This document shows, one piece after another, positions 45,136 through 56,470 of a DNA stretch of 64,000 nt. Position numbers and translations under genes: made by a program. The stretch's first letter is position 1. Each line of letters begins with the position of its first letter. The stretch covers positions 21,268,154-21,332,153 of the forward strand of contig CM068552.1 in the NCBI GenBank assembly GCA_035048495.1, read 5' to 3'. This DNA comes from Euptelea pleiosperma. Its lineage: Eukaryota; Streptophyta; Magnoliopsida; Ranunculales; Eupteleaceae. The notes beneath the pieces are model-generated. The model was not told where the DNA came from, made no database searches, and saw only the letters and a program-made list of their open reading frames with translations.

Positions 45136-47442
45136 TGAAACTATGGTTTTTCCAAGTCGTTGGATTCAGAAACTCTAATTTCAACAAGATTTGTAATTGA
45201 TCCAAGATTTTAATCCTGCAAAATTGAGATCTATATAGAGATTCGTGTCGGATGTCGATCCGCACTCGGGTAATTAGTTTGCACAATTCCAACACATAAA
45301 ATGACGGATTTGTAAGCCACAAAATTCTACTAAAGATGATAGAAGGGGTGAGAATGGTGAGGTGGATTTTTAAAACATTCTCATGATTGAGATAACTCTT
45401 TTTTTATTTATTCTATGAAGATGAAACTAAGAACATGAAAAGATTATGATGAGGGAAAAATAGTGATTCTACTCTTGCTTGGAGATGCTACCCAACATAA
45501 CTAGCTAAAAGGATCAAATGCCACTAGTGGTGAAAATATATTAGATTTATTGAATCAAGCCACACAAAAAATTTCATTACAAAGCCGTGAATCAAATAAA
45601 TAAAAATCAATCTAAACTAAAATGCTTTGAATAGAAGAAATAGAGAGATTGGGTGACTAACCTACAGGGTGAGGATGATGGAAGGAGTGGTGAAGGTGTT
45701 GCAGGCGCTCACCTACTGGTTAGTGGAAAACGTGGAGGGCTAGGCGGTATGGCATGTGTAGGACGATGCAGGTGCTGGGGTTGGCAGCCTCATGCGGTGG
45801 TGCAAGTGGTGGTTGGCGGTAGTGCAAAGGAGGCTGGTGGCGCTGGTGAGGACGGCTCCAAGGGAGGAGCAGGCGGTGAAGGGCAACTACTAGTGGCGTT
45901 GAAGGTGGAGCACCTTGCTGGTTCGGCCAGCAAGGTTCTAATGGTATTGTGAGGGTAAAGAGACGTGGGAGCAGCACACACCGACTAACGGTATGGAGGC
46001 ACGATGGTGATGAAGATGGTGCGTGGTGTAGTAGCGTTGGATGGCAACAAGGTGAGGACGATCTCCTCGCTTCTTCTCTTCGTCTTCTCTTTCTATTCTT
46101 TCTTCTTTCCTTTTCTTCTTTTTTTTTTTCTTGTTCTTTTTTCTTTAAGTGATGGACTGTTGAGGAAGAGGAAGAGGGTTACAGGCTGGTTTGTTGAAAC
46201 ATGGAATGGGAGATCCTTCGATAGAGTGGGCTGCACGATGGAGGTTAATGGAAGGGGCGGCATTGTGAGATCTCTAAATGAGGGAATGGCTTGGAGTTTT
46301 TAGCAAAATCGTAGGGGAGCTAGGGTTTGGTTGGCTTTGGCAAAAACATGGAGAGAAGCATGGGAATTAGAAGGTGGTTCCTTTATATAGAATCTAATAT
46401 TTAAAACTTCTCCCCCTCCTTTTCTTTTGGTAGGACCGTGGAATATTAGAAACCCACAGTTTCTAAAAAATTTAAAAACTCCCTTTAACTCTCCTTCCAT
46501 AAAAACCAAAGATTCCTTTTTGAAGAAATATTTAAAATCTTTCCCAAAAATTACTCTCATTTCCTTCTTCTTTTTTTTTTTTTAGAAACCGTTTCCTATC
46601 TATGCTAGGCATGTGGGTCCCACCGAGTGGCTGGGCCGTGGGTAATGGGATCGCACTTTGGCCCATGTGATAAAATGGTGATGCCCACAAGATTCTAAGA
46701 TGATGTGATGGATGATCGGGTGAATTGCCAATGATCGGATGGCAGAAGTGGGTGGCGATGATCGGGAGGATCATCAGATGGTGGAGATTGGCCAAGGTAG
46801 ACAGTAGGATTGAGTGACTGAGGAAGGAGAGATGATCGAATGATTTGGATTTGTGAGTAGAGAGAGAATGAGGATCTAGAGAGAGGAGAGAGAATATATT
46901 ACAAAATTAAAGAGAAAGTGCTAGCAGAGGGTCTTGAACCCTGGTCTTTGACTAAGTCTTCCGCATGCTTCATCAACTGAGCAATTCTTTGACATGTGTT
47001 AGTTGGTCAAGCTTTAATGCCTTTATTCTTCTCTCGAGGCTCGATTCTTCCTCTCTCTCTCTTGGTCTTCTCTCAGGCTCTTCCGACTCTCTGGCTTTTC
47101 CCGTTCTTGGTTTACATCATCTCATCCTCAGCCTGCATGCTCTTGAGCTTTGATTGTAGGTTCTAGGGGTTGACTGTGGGCCCGCATTCCCTCTATATTG
47201 TCCCATAGTGCTCCCGCGATAGAAAAATCGCGTAATGAGAATTATTCAAAATCGCTTCGCATGTAGGTCAAATAAACGCGTACGAGTGCATGCGAATATT
47301 CATTTTGTACAGAAAAGTGTGTTCTATGCAATGAGATAAACTCTTGTGTAGAAAAATTGATAAAAATGATAGTTTTACGTAAGAGAGTGTGATAACGCTA
47401 AAAGGATAATTACTAAAAATAAGCACTTTTGAATGAATATCA
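45136..47442. mobile_element. 2.3-kb solo LTR-like insertion in the LINE
   Basis: It begins TGAAACTATGG and ends GAATGAATATCA (TG...CA). The 5-bp TGGAA is duplicated at 45131-45135 and 47443-47447. Removing it with one duplication lets the LINE frame continue at the start of the RT region. No internal retrotransposon genes and no direct LTR pair were found, hence solo LTR. It contains Gly-rich and T-rich open frames of no known family and a tRNA-like module near 46,925-46,992. Confidence 0.82.
46920..46992 (-). repeat. tRNA-like module inside the solo LTR
   Basis: The minus strand has ATTGCTCAGTTGATGAAGC (A-box-like) and GGGTTCAAGACCC (B-box-like) about 40 bp apart. It does not fold as an intact tRNA and lies inside LTR sequence. 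Confidence 0.45.
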
Positions 47443-48600
47443 TGGAAGAACCTCAAATTTTTATCTCCCTCCAACCACGTTTCTTATCTGGATTTATCCC
47501 TCCAAAACATTTCTTTTGTTTCATCACCTTTTTTAATTCCAAATCGATTTCCTTTTCCTATTTGAGAGCTTGACAAGTGGGTGTCTTGGCTTGTATTTCC
47601 ATCAATTTCTGTTGGAAAATATTTGACTCTGTCTTGTATCTTGCCCACCATTTTCGAGTTCCACTTTTTTATCCTCACTTTGGTGGTCTTCAATTTTCGA
47701 TGAATTTGTGAAGGTTTAGGGCCATTCAGTTGCTTCTCCCACACATTCTGGACTATCTCACGTCATTGTGGCTCAGAAGCCCACATGGAATAGAAGTGGA
47801 AAGGTCTAGGGATATTTTCATGCTCAGGAAGAGTATCAATAAGAATCGGGCAATGATTAGAGGTCGATCGAATAAGATGAGAAGCTCTTGCATCTGGAAA
47901 AAGATGTCTCCACTCCGAATTTGCTATGGCTTTATCGAGTCATTCGCGGATATTAGCCATGCTAGTCCTATTGTTAGTCCAAGTATAGGGATTCCCTACA
48001 TAGCCAAAGTCAGTAAAATCTGCATGTTGAAGAAAATCCAAGTGAGCTTGGGTATAATTTTTTTTCGAGATGAACCTCCCACTTTTTACAATTACGCATA
48101 GATTTCATTGAAATCACCAGTGATTATCCAAAGACCAGATCTACAATTGTTCATAGACCATAAATCCCGCCATAAAATGTGACGGTGAGTGGATATGGGA
48201 TCCCCATATATAAAGGACGCAGTCCATGGGAGTCCAACAGGTTCTAAGCTAATTTTGACATGGATTCCACGATAATTTTTCTTTAAAAGCTTGAGTCTTA
48301 TTCCATTTTTCAACAGCAAAATTAAACCTCCACTGCATCCATTAGCTTCTTGATAGTAAAAAATTGTGAAACCCAATTTTTTTTTTTTTGCCAAACTTTC
48401 AGATTTAATGGTGTCAGCTTTTGTTTCTGATAAGAATATTAAGTCCAGATTCACCTTATTGATGTGGGTTTTTAGCACGCAAATTGTCGAGGGTTTCCTA
48501 CTCCCTCGACAATTCCATGCCAAAATTAACATTTAAGGTTGGCGACAGTATTGGGCCTGCCACCCACACCCTTGGACAGTTTTGGATGGAAATTGTAACA

Positions 48601-49710
48601 TATGGAATTATATTATAAACAAGTTGAGCAAATTTGAATAAGGGACGTAACTCCGTGTGGTTGATGTCTTGGTGGGTGATGATGTTGCTCTACCCCGCCT
48701 ATGTTGATCCCATGAGAAGCTCTTCGATGCTTTCAGCCTCGCGGTTGATGCGTTTTTTATTATATGAAATGAGTATGGGATCATCTGTATTATTTTTCTC
48801 TTGCATAACATTTGTAATGAATATTTTCATATTCTATTCTGGCAAAGATTCCGTGTAACATAAAATATTCATGTAACCTTACCTACGAGCACCAGTGTAG
48901 TATGAAGATGTTGTGGTACACATACTTCGTCAACTACGTGAAGACTAGAAGATAGAAACAGCAAGGATCAGATGGTTGATGACAAGAGTCATCTGAGTAA
49001 CTGCCCATTTGTCGGTTATAGATCATGTATGCTCGCTTAGGAAGGTAAGCGACTTAGTGGTCATAGTAATAGGTTTAAATTAATAAAATATAATGAACAA
49101 ACGTAGTCAATGGACAAACCCGAATCTAAGTCAAGATTTTGACTTCTAGGAAAGTTCGATCGATTGGACTATTTAGGCCAATCGATTAGACAAAGCCCAA
49201 TCGATCGGAGACCTCTGTGAAATCGATTGGAGCTTACTGGACAGAAACTTATTTAAGTTTGATCGATTGCACTATATACAAACGATTGGATTTACGAAGG
49301 AAAAACTCACCCGTACAAGACCAATCAATTGGACCCAAAGTACAATCGATTAGACTTAGCCCAATCGATTGGACCCAGAGTACAATCGATTGGACTTCAC
49401 ATGGATTGAGTCTTTCTTAGATCCAAAATTTTAGTCCCCACTCATCCCGCTTTCTAAATAGACTAGGCTACGATTTCTATAAATATAACTCATATTTGGT
49501 TTTACAAAACGCATTTCTATACTTTAGAATACAGAGAAGAAAGTTTTATTTATCGAGAGTTTCCATTAGAAGAGCAAAAGTTTTTAGTTCTCATAAATAT
49601 CTTGTGAGCTTTTCTCTTCTAGATCAAAGCCAAAAGTTTGATCTCTTACTCAACTTAGGTCTTCCACATAGAAATTTGACCTAGTAGTTTTCTAGAGTTA
49701 TGCATAGATT
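48601..49710 (+). repeat. LTR-like region with CCAATCGATTGG cluster and TATA box
   Basis: Ten ATCGATTGG-type motifs lie between 49,148 and 49,400. They are followed by TATAAATATA at about 49,480 and a pyrimidine-poor leader-like stretch. This is the order of enhancer, promoter and R/U5 in an LTR. Ends and target duplication could not be fixed. Confidence 0.45.
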
Positions 49711-51540
49711 CAACTTCATACGATTACACATGAATTCATGCTTGAAGAATATGTCAATATCAGAGATTTAAGAAAAGAAACATAGATCAAAAGAAAATAT
49801 GTAAAAAAGAATCATAAATATAAAAAGAAGTGATACCTCTATTTCTAAGCAAAGCACACAAGCTTCCTCTTCAATGGAACTTTTTTTTTCTTTCTTTCTT
49901 TTCTTTTCTCCTTTTTCTCTTGATTTACTCTCAAAGATGCTAAAAATTCTCTCATACTATGGGTGTGTCAAAGTGGGGTTTAGGGCTTGAAAGAATATTT
50001 TATAAGTCCCTTGCCAATGATTTCTAAAGGGGAGGATCTCCAACGACTTGGTTTAATTAGCTAGGGAGAGAGAATCTCCCACTCTCCTTACTAATTTTAA
50101 TTGGTTTCTAGAGTTTGCTCTTTATCAAAGTCAATACTTTCTAAAAATAACTCCTACTGGGTTTTTTTTCCAACACTAATTAATCTACTTAGATATAATT
50201 AATTCTAATTGATCTCTTAAGAGTTGCTAATTTTGAAAATTTTCTCCTTTCTATTAAGCGCCCAACGCTTTTCTTAATGTGGGGTCTACCATCCCAATTC
50301 AAATCTTCTAGAGTTATCCATGCTTTCTGTGTTCACACTATCACCCACCTCACTCAATGATTTTGCCTAAATTAATTATTGAAATTAATTTTAGATTATT
50401 ATACACCATATATAAAACATATTTATGCAATAAATTTTCAGATTATAGTACACAATATATGAAATATAATTGTGCAATTATGGGTCCTTACATAAAGCCA
50501 AATGGGTATCCGCCCACACAAGCTACACACATGATTAAACCATCCATGTACATAATTTGGACCCATTAAATTAACACATGCATACATAAGCCCACAACAA
50601 TATAAATACATGCATACATAAGACCCGATTTTCTTGTGTAAAATTATCAAACTACCTCTAACTAAGTTTTTAAATTTACAACTCATGAAATTACCAAAAT
50701 ACCCTCCAATGTTATATTAAAATACCCTTCTAAGAAAGTTTTGAATGTTACAAAGTTACTCTTGGAATGGTATAGGATTGTATTAGTAACAATTTTAACT
50801 ATCTAACCATTTTGGAGAACCCTTTCCTAGAGGGGTCAAATTGAATTCTTCAGAGAATCTCATCTTATGGGAAAATTACTATTTTGAGAATATTTAATTA
50901 AATTATGAAATAATTTGAAGGCTCCAAAAATTATTTCTATATATGCTTCTTATAAAATGAGTTTCTAAACAATGTGTAGGTTTCCCAAAAATGCATTATT
51001 TGCACAAGTTTCTTTTGTAAAATTCATTTAAGAGAAGCAGTTGCCATCCTCCACGTGTGGAGACTTGTTCACAACGTCAACAGTAGAGGTGGCTCATCCC
51101 ATGATTATTGGTTTCTAATATGAGAGGAAAACGAGATGAAATTAGAGTGTTTAAGTTTGATTAGAAAATGCGGATTTCTACTCCTAGCACACTGCTCAAA
51201 AGAGGAAATCTACCTGTGTGGGTTTGACCCCACGACCTCTCGAAAGAGGAGGATATACACCAACCATTTGAGCTACCATGCTGGGTGTGGAAGGAATTAC
51301 AGTCGATGGGCCATATTCTTACTATAAAAATTATAAGATAAAAGAGGTCTACAATTGATGAACTACATTTGAGTAGTCTTTCCTAAGGTGTACATCTGAT
51401 TTAGAGTTTGTTCAAGGTGTAGACCTCAAGGTCGACCCATATTGAACTTTGTCAAAAAACTCTGCAATTCTTTTTGTCTGAGTCGGATGGTATTTCCTGA
51501 TCTTGTCTCGATATTCTAGATGGAGAAAATGTCCGTTGTC
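49711..51540. other. Probable LTR-derived AT-rich DNA with a tRNA-like module
   Basis: Composition and style resemble the 45.1-47.4 kb insertion. At 51,213-51,288 the minus strand has TAGCTCAAATGG and GGGTCAAACCC, A- and B-box-like, around a short stem CCTCTTTCGAGAGG. No coding sequence is recognised. Confidence 0.4.
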
Positions 51541-51547
51541 CCCTCTC

Positions 51548-51834
51548 AAAATGCCATCTGGAGCTCACCTTTAGGCCCTACTGACCTTATGGATGTTTGT
51601 TCCACCTCTTGGTGGACTTACATACCGAATATCATGATTTCTAACAGTTGAATTTTAGCATCCAAAAAAAGAACTCAAATCTAACGGCCAAAAATACCGT
51701 TATTAAAATGCAAAATCCAACAGCTATTAACCGTCAATTATACTAATTTTTATGTGTGTAGATCCATCAAGAGGTGGACCAAATTTTCACAAGGAATGTG
51801 GGCCCTAAAGAGTACATACTTCACATGGCATTTT
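51548..51834. repeat. Fold-back MITE copy 9
   Basis: It begins AAAATGCCATCTGG and ends CACATGGCATTTT. The arms contain AGGCCCTACTGACC, CTCTTGGTGGA and their inverses. Confidence 0.85.
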
Positions 51835-51903
51835 AATAATTTAAAGAATATAAATGAAACAAATATATATAGAGGCAATTTGAAAATATTGAGGTTTGGG
51901 GTA

Positions 51904-53338
51904 TGTGGGTGCCGTATTTTCCAGCAAATCAAATATTGACGCGTGTCACTGGTTTAGCACGTGCGGTCTTAAAAAGATGACACCTATTGTTAGACAGCAC
52001 GCGAGAGCAAATGCGCCGGAGACATCATCAGGAGCCATAAATTGTCCCATCGTGTCCATTAATTGGAAACGCACGTGTCAAGATGGAATGATCGACATAT
52101 GGAAGCAATGCTAACAGAACGCATTAACGTTGTAGCCTTTAATATGTCGGGAAGCATTCAAATCTTGCCCGACATATTTATTCTTGGTTTACTTGACGAG
52201 ATCTATCTCAATCTCATCCCGGCAAGGTCACATGACTGGCTGGATGCATTTATCCCGACAAAGTCAGCAGACTTACTTGACGGGATCTATTTCAATCTCA
52301 TCCCGACAAGGTCAAATGACTGGCTGGATGCATTTATCCCGACAAGGTCAGTAGACTTACTTGACGGGATCTATTTCAATCTCATCCCGGCAAGGTCACA
52401 TGACTAGCTGGATGCATTTATCCCGATAAAGTCAGCAGACTTACTTGACGGGATCTATTTCAATCTCATCCCGACAAGGTCACATGACTGGCTGATGCAT
52501 TTATCCCGACAAGGTCAGCAGACTTACTTAACGGGATCTATTTCAATCTCATCCTGGCAAGGTCACATGACTTGGCTGGATGCATTTATCCCGACAAGGT
52601 CAGTAGACTTACTTGACGGGATCTATCTCAATCTCATCCCAGCAAGGTCACATGACTGGCTGGATGCATATATTTCGACAAGGTCAGCAGACTTATTTGA
52701 CGGGATCTATTACAATCTCATCCCGGCAATGTCATATGGGGTCAATAGACTTACGTGACAGGATCTCCTTACGAACGAGGTAAGTATTCTGAACATCATC
52801 AGTTTCTTAACCTATGAATATTAGCCACATGGCAGCTAGTTGAATTATTACAATTTCGACATCCCCTTATCCGAATACCTGACACGAAGGATGCCACCTC
52901 AGTGTCACTTCAATTATTTCAGGTATAACCGAATCAAGGAAGTCAAAATATAACCATAAGATTCTGTTTTATAACAGAATCCATCCGAGTCATCGTTGAC
53001 TGATAATGACTAGACACGTGGAAGGTGAGTCACGCCAGTTCTAAGGGTATAAATATGAGACCCTCGGAACTGAGGAAAGGATCTTGCTCTCTAGATCCAG
53101 ATAGCCTAAATTCTAAAACATTTTACTACTTTTGTGAAACCTGTTACATTTCCTAAGCTGACTTGAGCGTCGGAGCCTTGTCAACAGGTACAACCATATC
53201 TCATCTGGAGATCATCATATCCTTCGCAGAGGAGAAAGCAGTTTCATTCTGGAGCATCGGAGTCGTTCGATCATCACCAAAATCCGAATCGTCTGACCTC
53301 GAAGATTGTGTGGGTTAGATCAGATATTTTCCCCCACA
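51904..53338 (+). mobile_element. 1.4-kb solo LTR with 5-bp target duplication
   Basis: It starts TGTGGGTGCC and ends TTTTCCCCCACA, with inverted TGTGGG/CCCACA termini. GGGTA is duplicated at 51899-51903 and 53339-53343. A TATA box (GTATAAATATGAGACC) at about 53,048 sets the orientation as plus. A six-to-seven-copy 84-bp repeat occupies the upstream half. No primer-binding site or coding region follows. Confidence 0.9.
52180..52760 (+). repeat. 84-bp tandem repeat in the solo LTR
   Basis: GACTGGCTGGATGCATTTAT recurs at 52234, 52318, 52402, 52486, about 52568 and 52654. The unit is 84 bp, i.e. 28 codons, so one plus frame stays open over several units (LLDGIYFNLIPARSHDWLDA). Indels of one or two bases occur in two units. 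Confidence 0.93.
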
Positions 53339-53819
53339 GGGTATATCGTGAAGCTTACTTGGACGGCAACCCCCGTTTTGGCGTTATAGTAGTATAGATA
53401 GATGTGCCATCTTTTTTAGTATGATCTGCCTAGAAGAACTTTACTGATCATATATATAGTTGTAACTATCATAGATAGAACTATCAAACTGCAATTTTAG
53501 AGAGACGTCGAAGCAAAAGCATACAGGGTCACTTTTGTGACTAGATAACCAGCATTGAAAACCGTCTTTATATTGTATGGTCGTGTATTTATGATCTCCA
53601 ACTTATTGACCGTTACCATATAGTATTCATCTCTACTTGGTGATAAATAAACCACGCGTACCTCTTTGGATCTCTCAGAAATTTATAAGCGAGACTTTTG
53701 CTTGTTATAGAGTGAAAAAGGTCGTCTTCCTTTTGCCGACTAAAGTTACTATTTAGAGATTAATTTGCAACCAAACACATCCCAATACTTCAACTATATA
53801 ATGTATTTCTTCATAATAG

Positions 53820-53851
<32 letters not shown>
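53339..53851. other. Unidentified spacer ending in a (TA)n tract
   Basis: No gene or repeat family is recognised. A (TA)n microsatellite lies at 53,823-53,851. Confidence 0.45.
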
Positions 53852-54193
53852 GGGCTGGGATATTCTTACTAATGGACGTGGGGCCCACATGTGGTTGTGT
53901 TAAGGGATGATTTTTGGTGAGGGTGATCTCCTTACCACGGAGATCGTCCTCACCAAAAATCAGTAATTTTTAAAACTTCTAACCCTACCAAATACAGACC
54001 TAAATTTAACGGTGAAAATGGATGGTCCAAAATTTTTCAATTTGCAATCTACTTTTCACAAGGTTACTAATGTTGGAATGGGCTGATTTTTTGTATGGTT
54101 GACATCCACATTGAGAAGAATATTATCACCAAAAATCATCCCTTAACAAATCCGCATGTGGGCCCCACGTCCATTAGTAAGAATATCCCAGCC
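53852..54193. mobile_element. MITE with about 60-bp inverted ends, in a (TA)n tract
   Basis: GGCTGGGATATTCTTACTAA...GACGTGGGGCCCACATG is repeated inverted at the right end. TA microsatellite flanks both sides, so the target duplication cannot be told from the repeat. The interior is shared with the small MITE at 23.8 kb, and Mutator-like origin is likely. Confidence 0.82.
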
Positions 54194-54825
54194 ATATATA
54201 TATATATATATGAAAAAAAAATAAAATATATTTACGGCAGAAAAAGTTCTACAGTGACCAAAATGCCCCTGTTATATTTAACATGTATTAGATATTTTAG
54301 GGTGTTTGTGGAAAAAAGTGGCAAAACAATGCGCGAAAGAGTAGAGATTTCTCTTGTTGGTAGAATTCTCCCTCGTTGTGTTAGTTGAAAAAGTTAGGTT
54401 TGCTTCTTAAATGGTAGTTGAAGGGAAAAAAAATTATAAATTGATGTCGGGTGGAAACATAAAAAAAAAACGATGTTCCCCTTATTAAAGAAACCGCCAC
54501 CTATGTATTTAGGGCAAAATATTATGTAGGACCCGTAATAATTGTATAAATGTCGGTTACTTAGAACGGGGAACATCACGCTCTAGTCGAAGTAGTGGAA
54601 AATCAACAAGAAGAAAATTTGACAAAATTGCGGATAAGGTTATTCAAGTTCACCTGATGGCGCCTTGACTAGTAGAGAAGGAATGTGACTAGCACCATAT
54701 AAAGTAGCCAATGAGCATGCCTTGGAAGTTGAAATATGAAGAAAAATACTCCTATGGTACATGTCCCCGGACTCGTCGATATGAACTATTGATTGGTAGA
54801 TCTCCCATCGATATGAATCTAAATG
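54194..54825. other. No recognisable gene
   Basis: AT-rich DNA with short open frames only. Confidence 0.4.
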
Positions 54826-55008
54826 GGACAAAAAACAAATTATACCACGGGTATCCGGGCCTCTTAGAACACCAGACTAATCCCGTAGGGCACATAAGTC
54901 ACCCCTTTCCTTCCCCCACAATCCCAGGGGATATGGCCTCCCAAGGAATCGAACTCAGGACCTCCTGCTTATTAAGTCAGGATCCTGGCCATCTCCACCC
55001 ACTGGAAT
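54826..55008 (-). mobile_element. tRNA-derived SINE (Au-SINE-like)
   Basis: On the minus strand a tRNA-like head with GGTGGAGATGGCC and a B box GAGTTCGATTCC is followed by CCCTACGGGATTAGTC and GGCCCGGATACCCGTGG. The last two blocks match those I know from Au-type plant SINEs. It ends in a T-rich tail. Similarity is from recall and needs alignment. Confidence 0.7.
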
Positions 55009-56179
55009 AGAAAATGATGTTCAGTTCTCATGTATAAGAAAACCTCGTTTTTTTTTTTTTTTTGGGGCCAACTTGGCGTCACTGCTAAATTGAAAGTGAC
55101 AAAACAAAATACTTAAAAGTTCTATGAAGCGATACAAACAAACCAACCAGTCGGCCACCCCTTCAATGGACCTAGCTATGGCTGGAAAGTCGTCCAAAGT
55201 TTCAGATATTATATTGGTGGGCCCTTGTTTATCAAACAAAATGGTGTACCATCATGTTCGATGGGCTATGGGCCGCAACATAAAAGTCATATTTGATTAG
55301 TTAATTCTCAACTTATTATTAAGTAGCATACAACTACGTACAATATGCAAAAAAAGAGAAGGCAATGCAGTTGATTGGTTGTTCGTGGGGAGCGCACGGG
55401 TTGGCCGGCTCTATAGTCGTCTGAGTCCAGCTTACTTTGGTTGCCACCTACCAGCCCGTATTCTAGACCGGGACATGTTTTTGCAGCAATATGAAATGGG
55501 TCAGGCCCAAGCCAAACTTTTAACAGATAGTTTTGGTTTCGGATGTGAAACTTATAATCTTTCTGAATGTTAGGTTTGGGCCTAGTTCCCTATATTCTAA
55601 ACATGGGCCATAGTTGGCCTGGGCCTAGCCCATGTTACTCCAAGAATCATACATAGGAAACCTTTTCTATATGGAAAAAATTTAAAAAGTAACGATCGTA
55701 TATGTGGCGTGCGATCATTGGCGCATGATGGCCGCTTCAAAAAAAATTCTCCGCTATATGGGGTCTAGTGCCACAGAACACACCTTTGGGTCCATGGAGC
55801 TTAGGAATGTTTGGCCGCTCTTAATGTACCCATGCCACAAAAATCAGCTCGATTGGTGAAACTGGGCCATTGGATTCAGGTAATCTTTTTCCGTGGGCCT
55901 ATGCTTGAAAGCCACGGTCTGCGTGGGCCGGTCGTGATGAAAGGTTCAAATCAGAACTTCGAATCATCGCTGATCTTATCTCTGCTCTACAATTTAAGGG
56001 CTGTTTGAAAACGACATTGAAAAGATCACTTTGATAGCCAAGTTAGTGCCGTACACTGTATTGAAGGTGATTTGTGGGATGGGCGCACTTTACAGAGCCC
56101 AATCTGCACTCAAAACCTGGCGGAAACTGAAATAGAATCAACTGGACTTTCTGGTACATCCATAACTTACATTGAAACA
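55009..56179. other. Intergenic DNA with a partial fold-back MITE
   Basis: A T-run is at 55,048-55,064. From about 55,740 to 55,890 there are AGTGCCACAGAACACACCTTTGG-like, AGGAATGTTTGGCC and AAAAATCAGCTCGATTGGTGA sequences, the left half of the fold-back MITE family (copy 10). No gene is recognised. Confidence 0.45.
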
Positions 56180-56470
56180 AGGCAGATTGCTTATTTATAA
56201 CGGCCATTATAACGGTCAAGGTTTTAGATAGTTATTCACGTGGACATAACGGTTATTACAATAGGTCACATCTGAGTTAAGCTCGTTTTATTGGTTTTAG
56301 GTGTTATTTTCGAAATAAAGCAATGGGGTTAAGGTGTTTCTGTTATGACGGCCGTTTTTGAAATATTATTTGCAGAAAAAAACACTCCAGAAACCTAAAA
56401 ACAGACCTAACTTAACTACAACCGTTATTTTGTCCGTTATATATAACATTATAGCACCCATGGTTCAGGC
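56180..56470. repeat. AACGG/CCGTT-rich dispersed repeat
   Basis: It has TATAACGGCCATTATAACGG at the left, ATGACGGCCGTTTTTGAAAT inside and ACCGTTATTTTGTCCGTTAT at the right. Confidence 0.55.

Larger units (their letters stand above)
39396..48600 (-). mobile_element. L1-type LINE split by two solo LTRs
   Basis: Pieces in order on the minus strand are 48600-47443, 45135-42535 and 39605-39396. The endonuclease domain begins MLILAWNCRG (48532) and runs to WIITGDFNEIYA. After the linker (MWEKQLNGPKPSQIHRKLKT) comes the reverse transcriptase, with GLRQGDPLSPFMFVI and HILFADDCLLF (about 44,200). Then come the IWLPGDGSSINIWRDPW and CPRCGHPKETSIHLLF zf-RVT regions and an RNase H-like block, SEEAEALAVQWALLQAI (39,500-39,590). 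A T-run at 39,396-39,412 is the poly-A tail in reverse. Without the insertions it would be about 4 kb. Stops and frameshifts in several places make it inactive. Confidence 0.9.

Noticed and set aside
45653..46303. Glycine-rich protein gene in the 45.7-46.3 kb region
   Set aside because: It is inside a solo LTR with defined ends. Open frames exist on both strands because of GC-rich low complexity.
51213..51288. Possible functional tRNA gene on the minus strand
   Set aside because: Box-like sequences are present but acceptor and anticodon arms do not pair properly.
52063..52758. Repetitive protein of 28-residue units
   Set aside because: It lies in a solo LTR upstream of its TATA box, the frame breaks at indels and no start context or partner gene exists.
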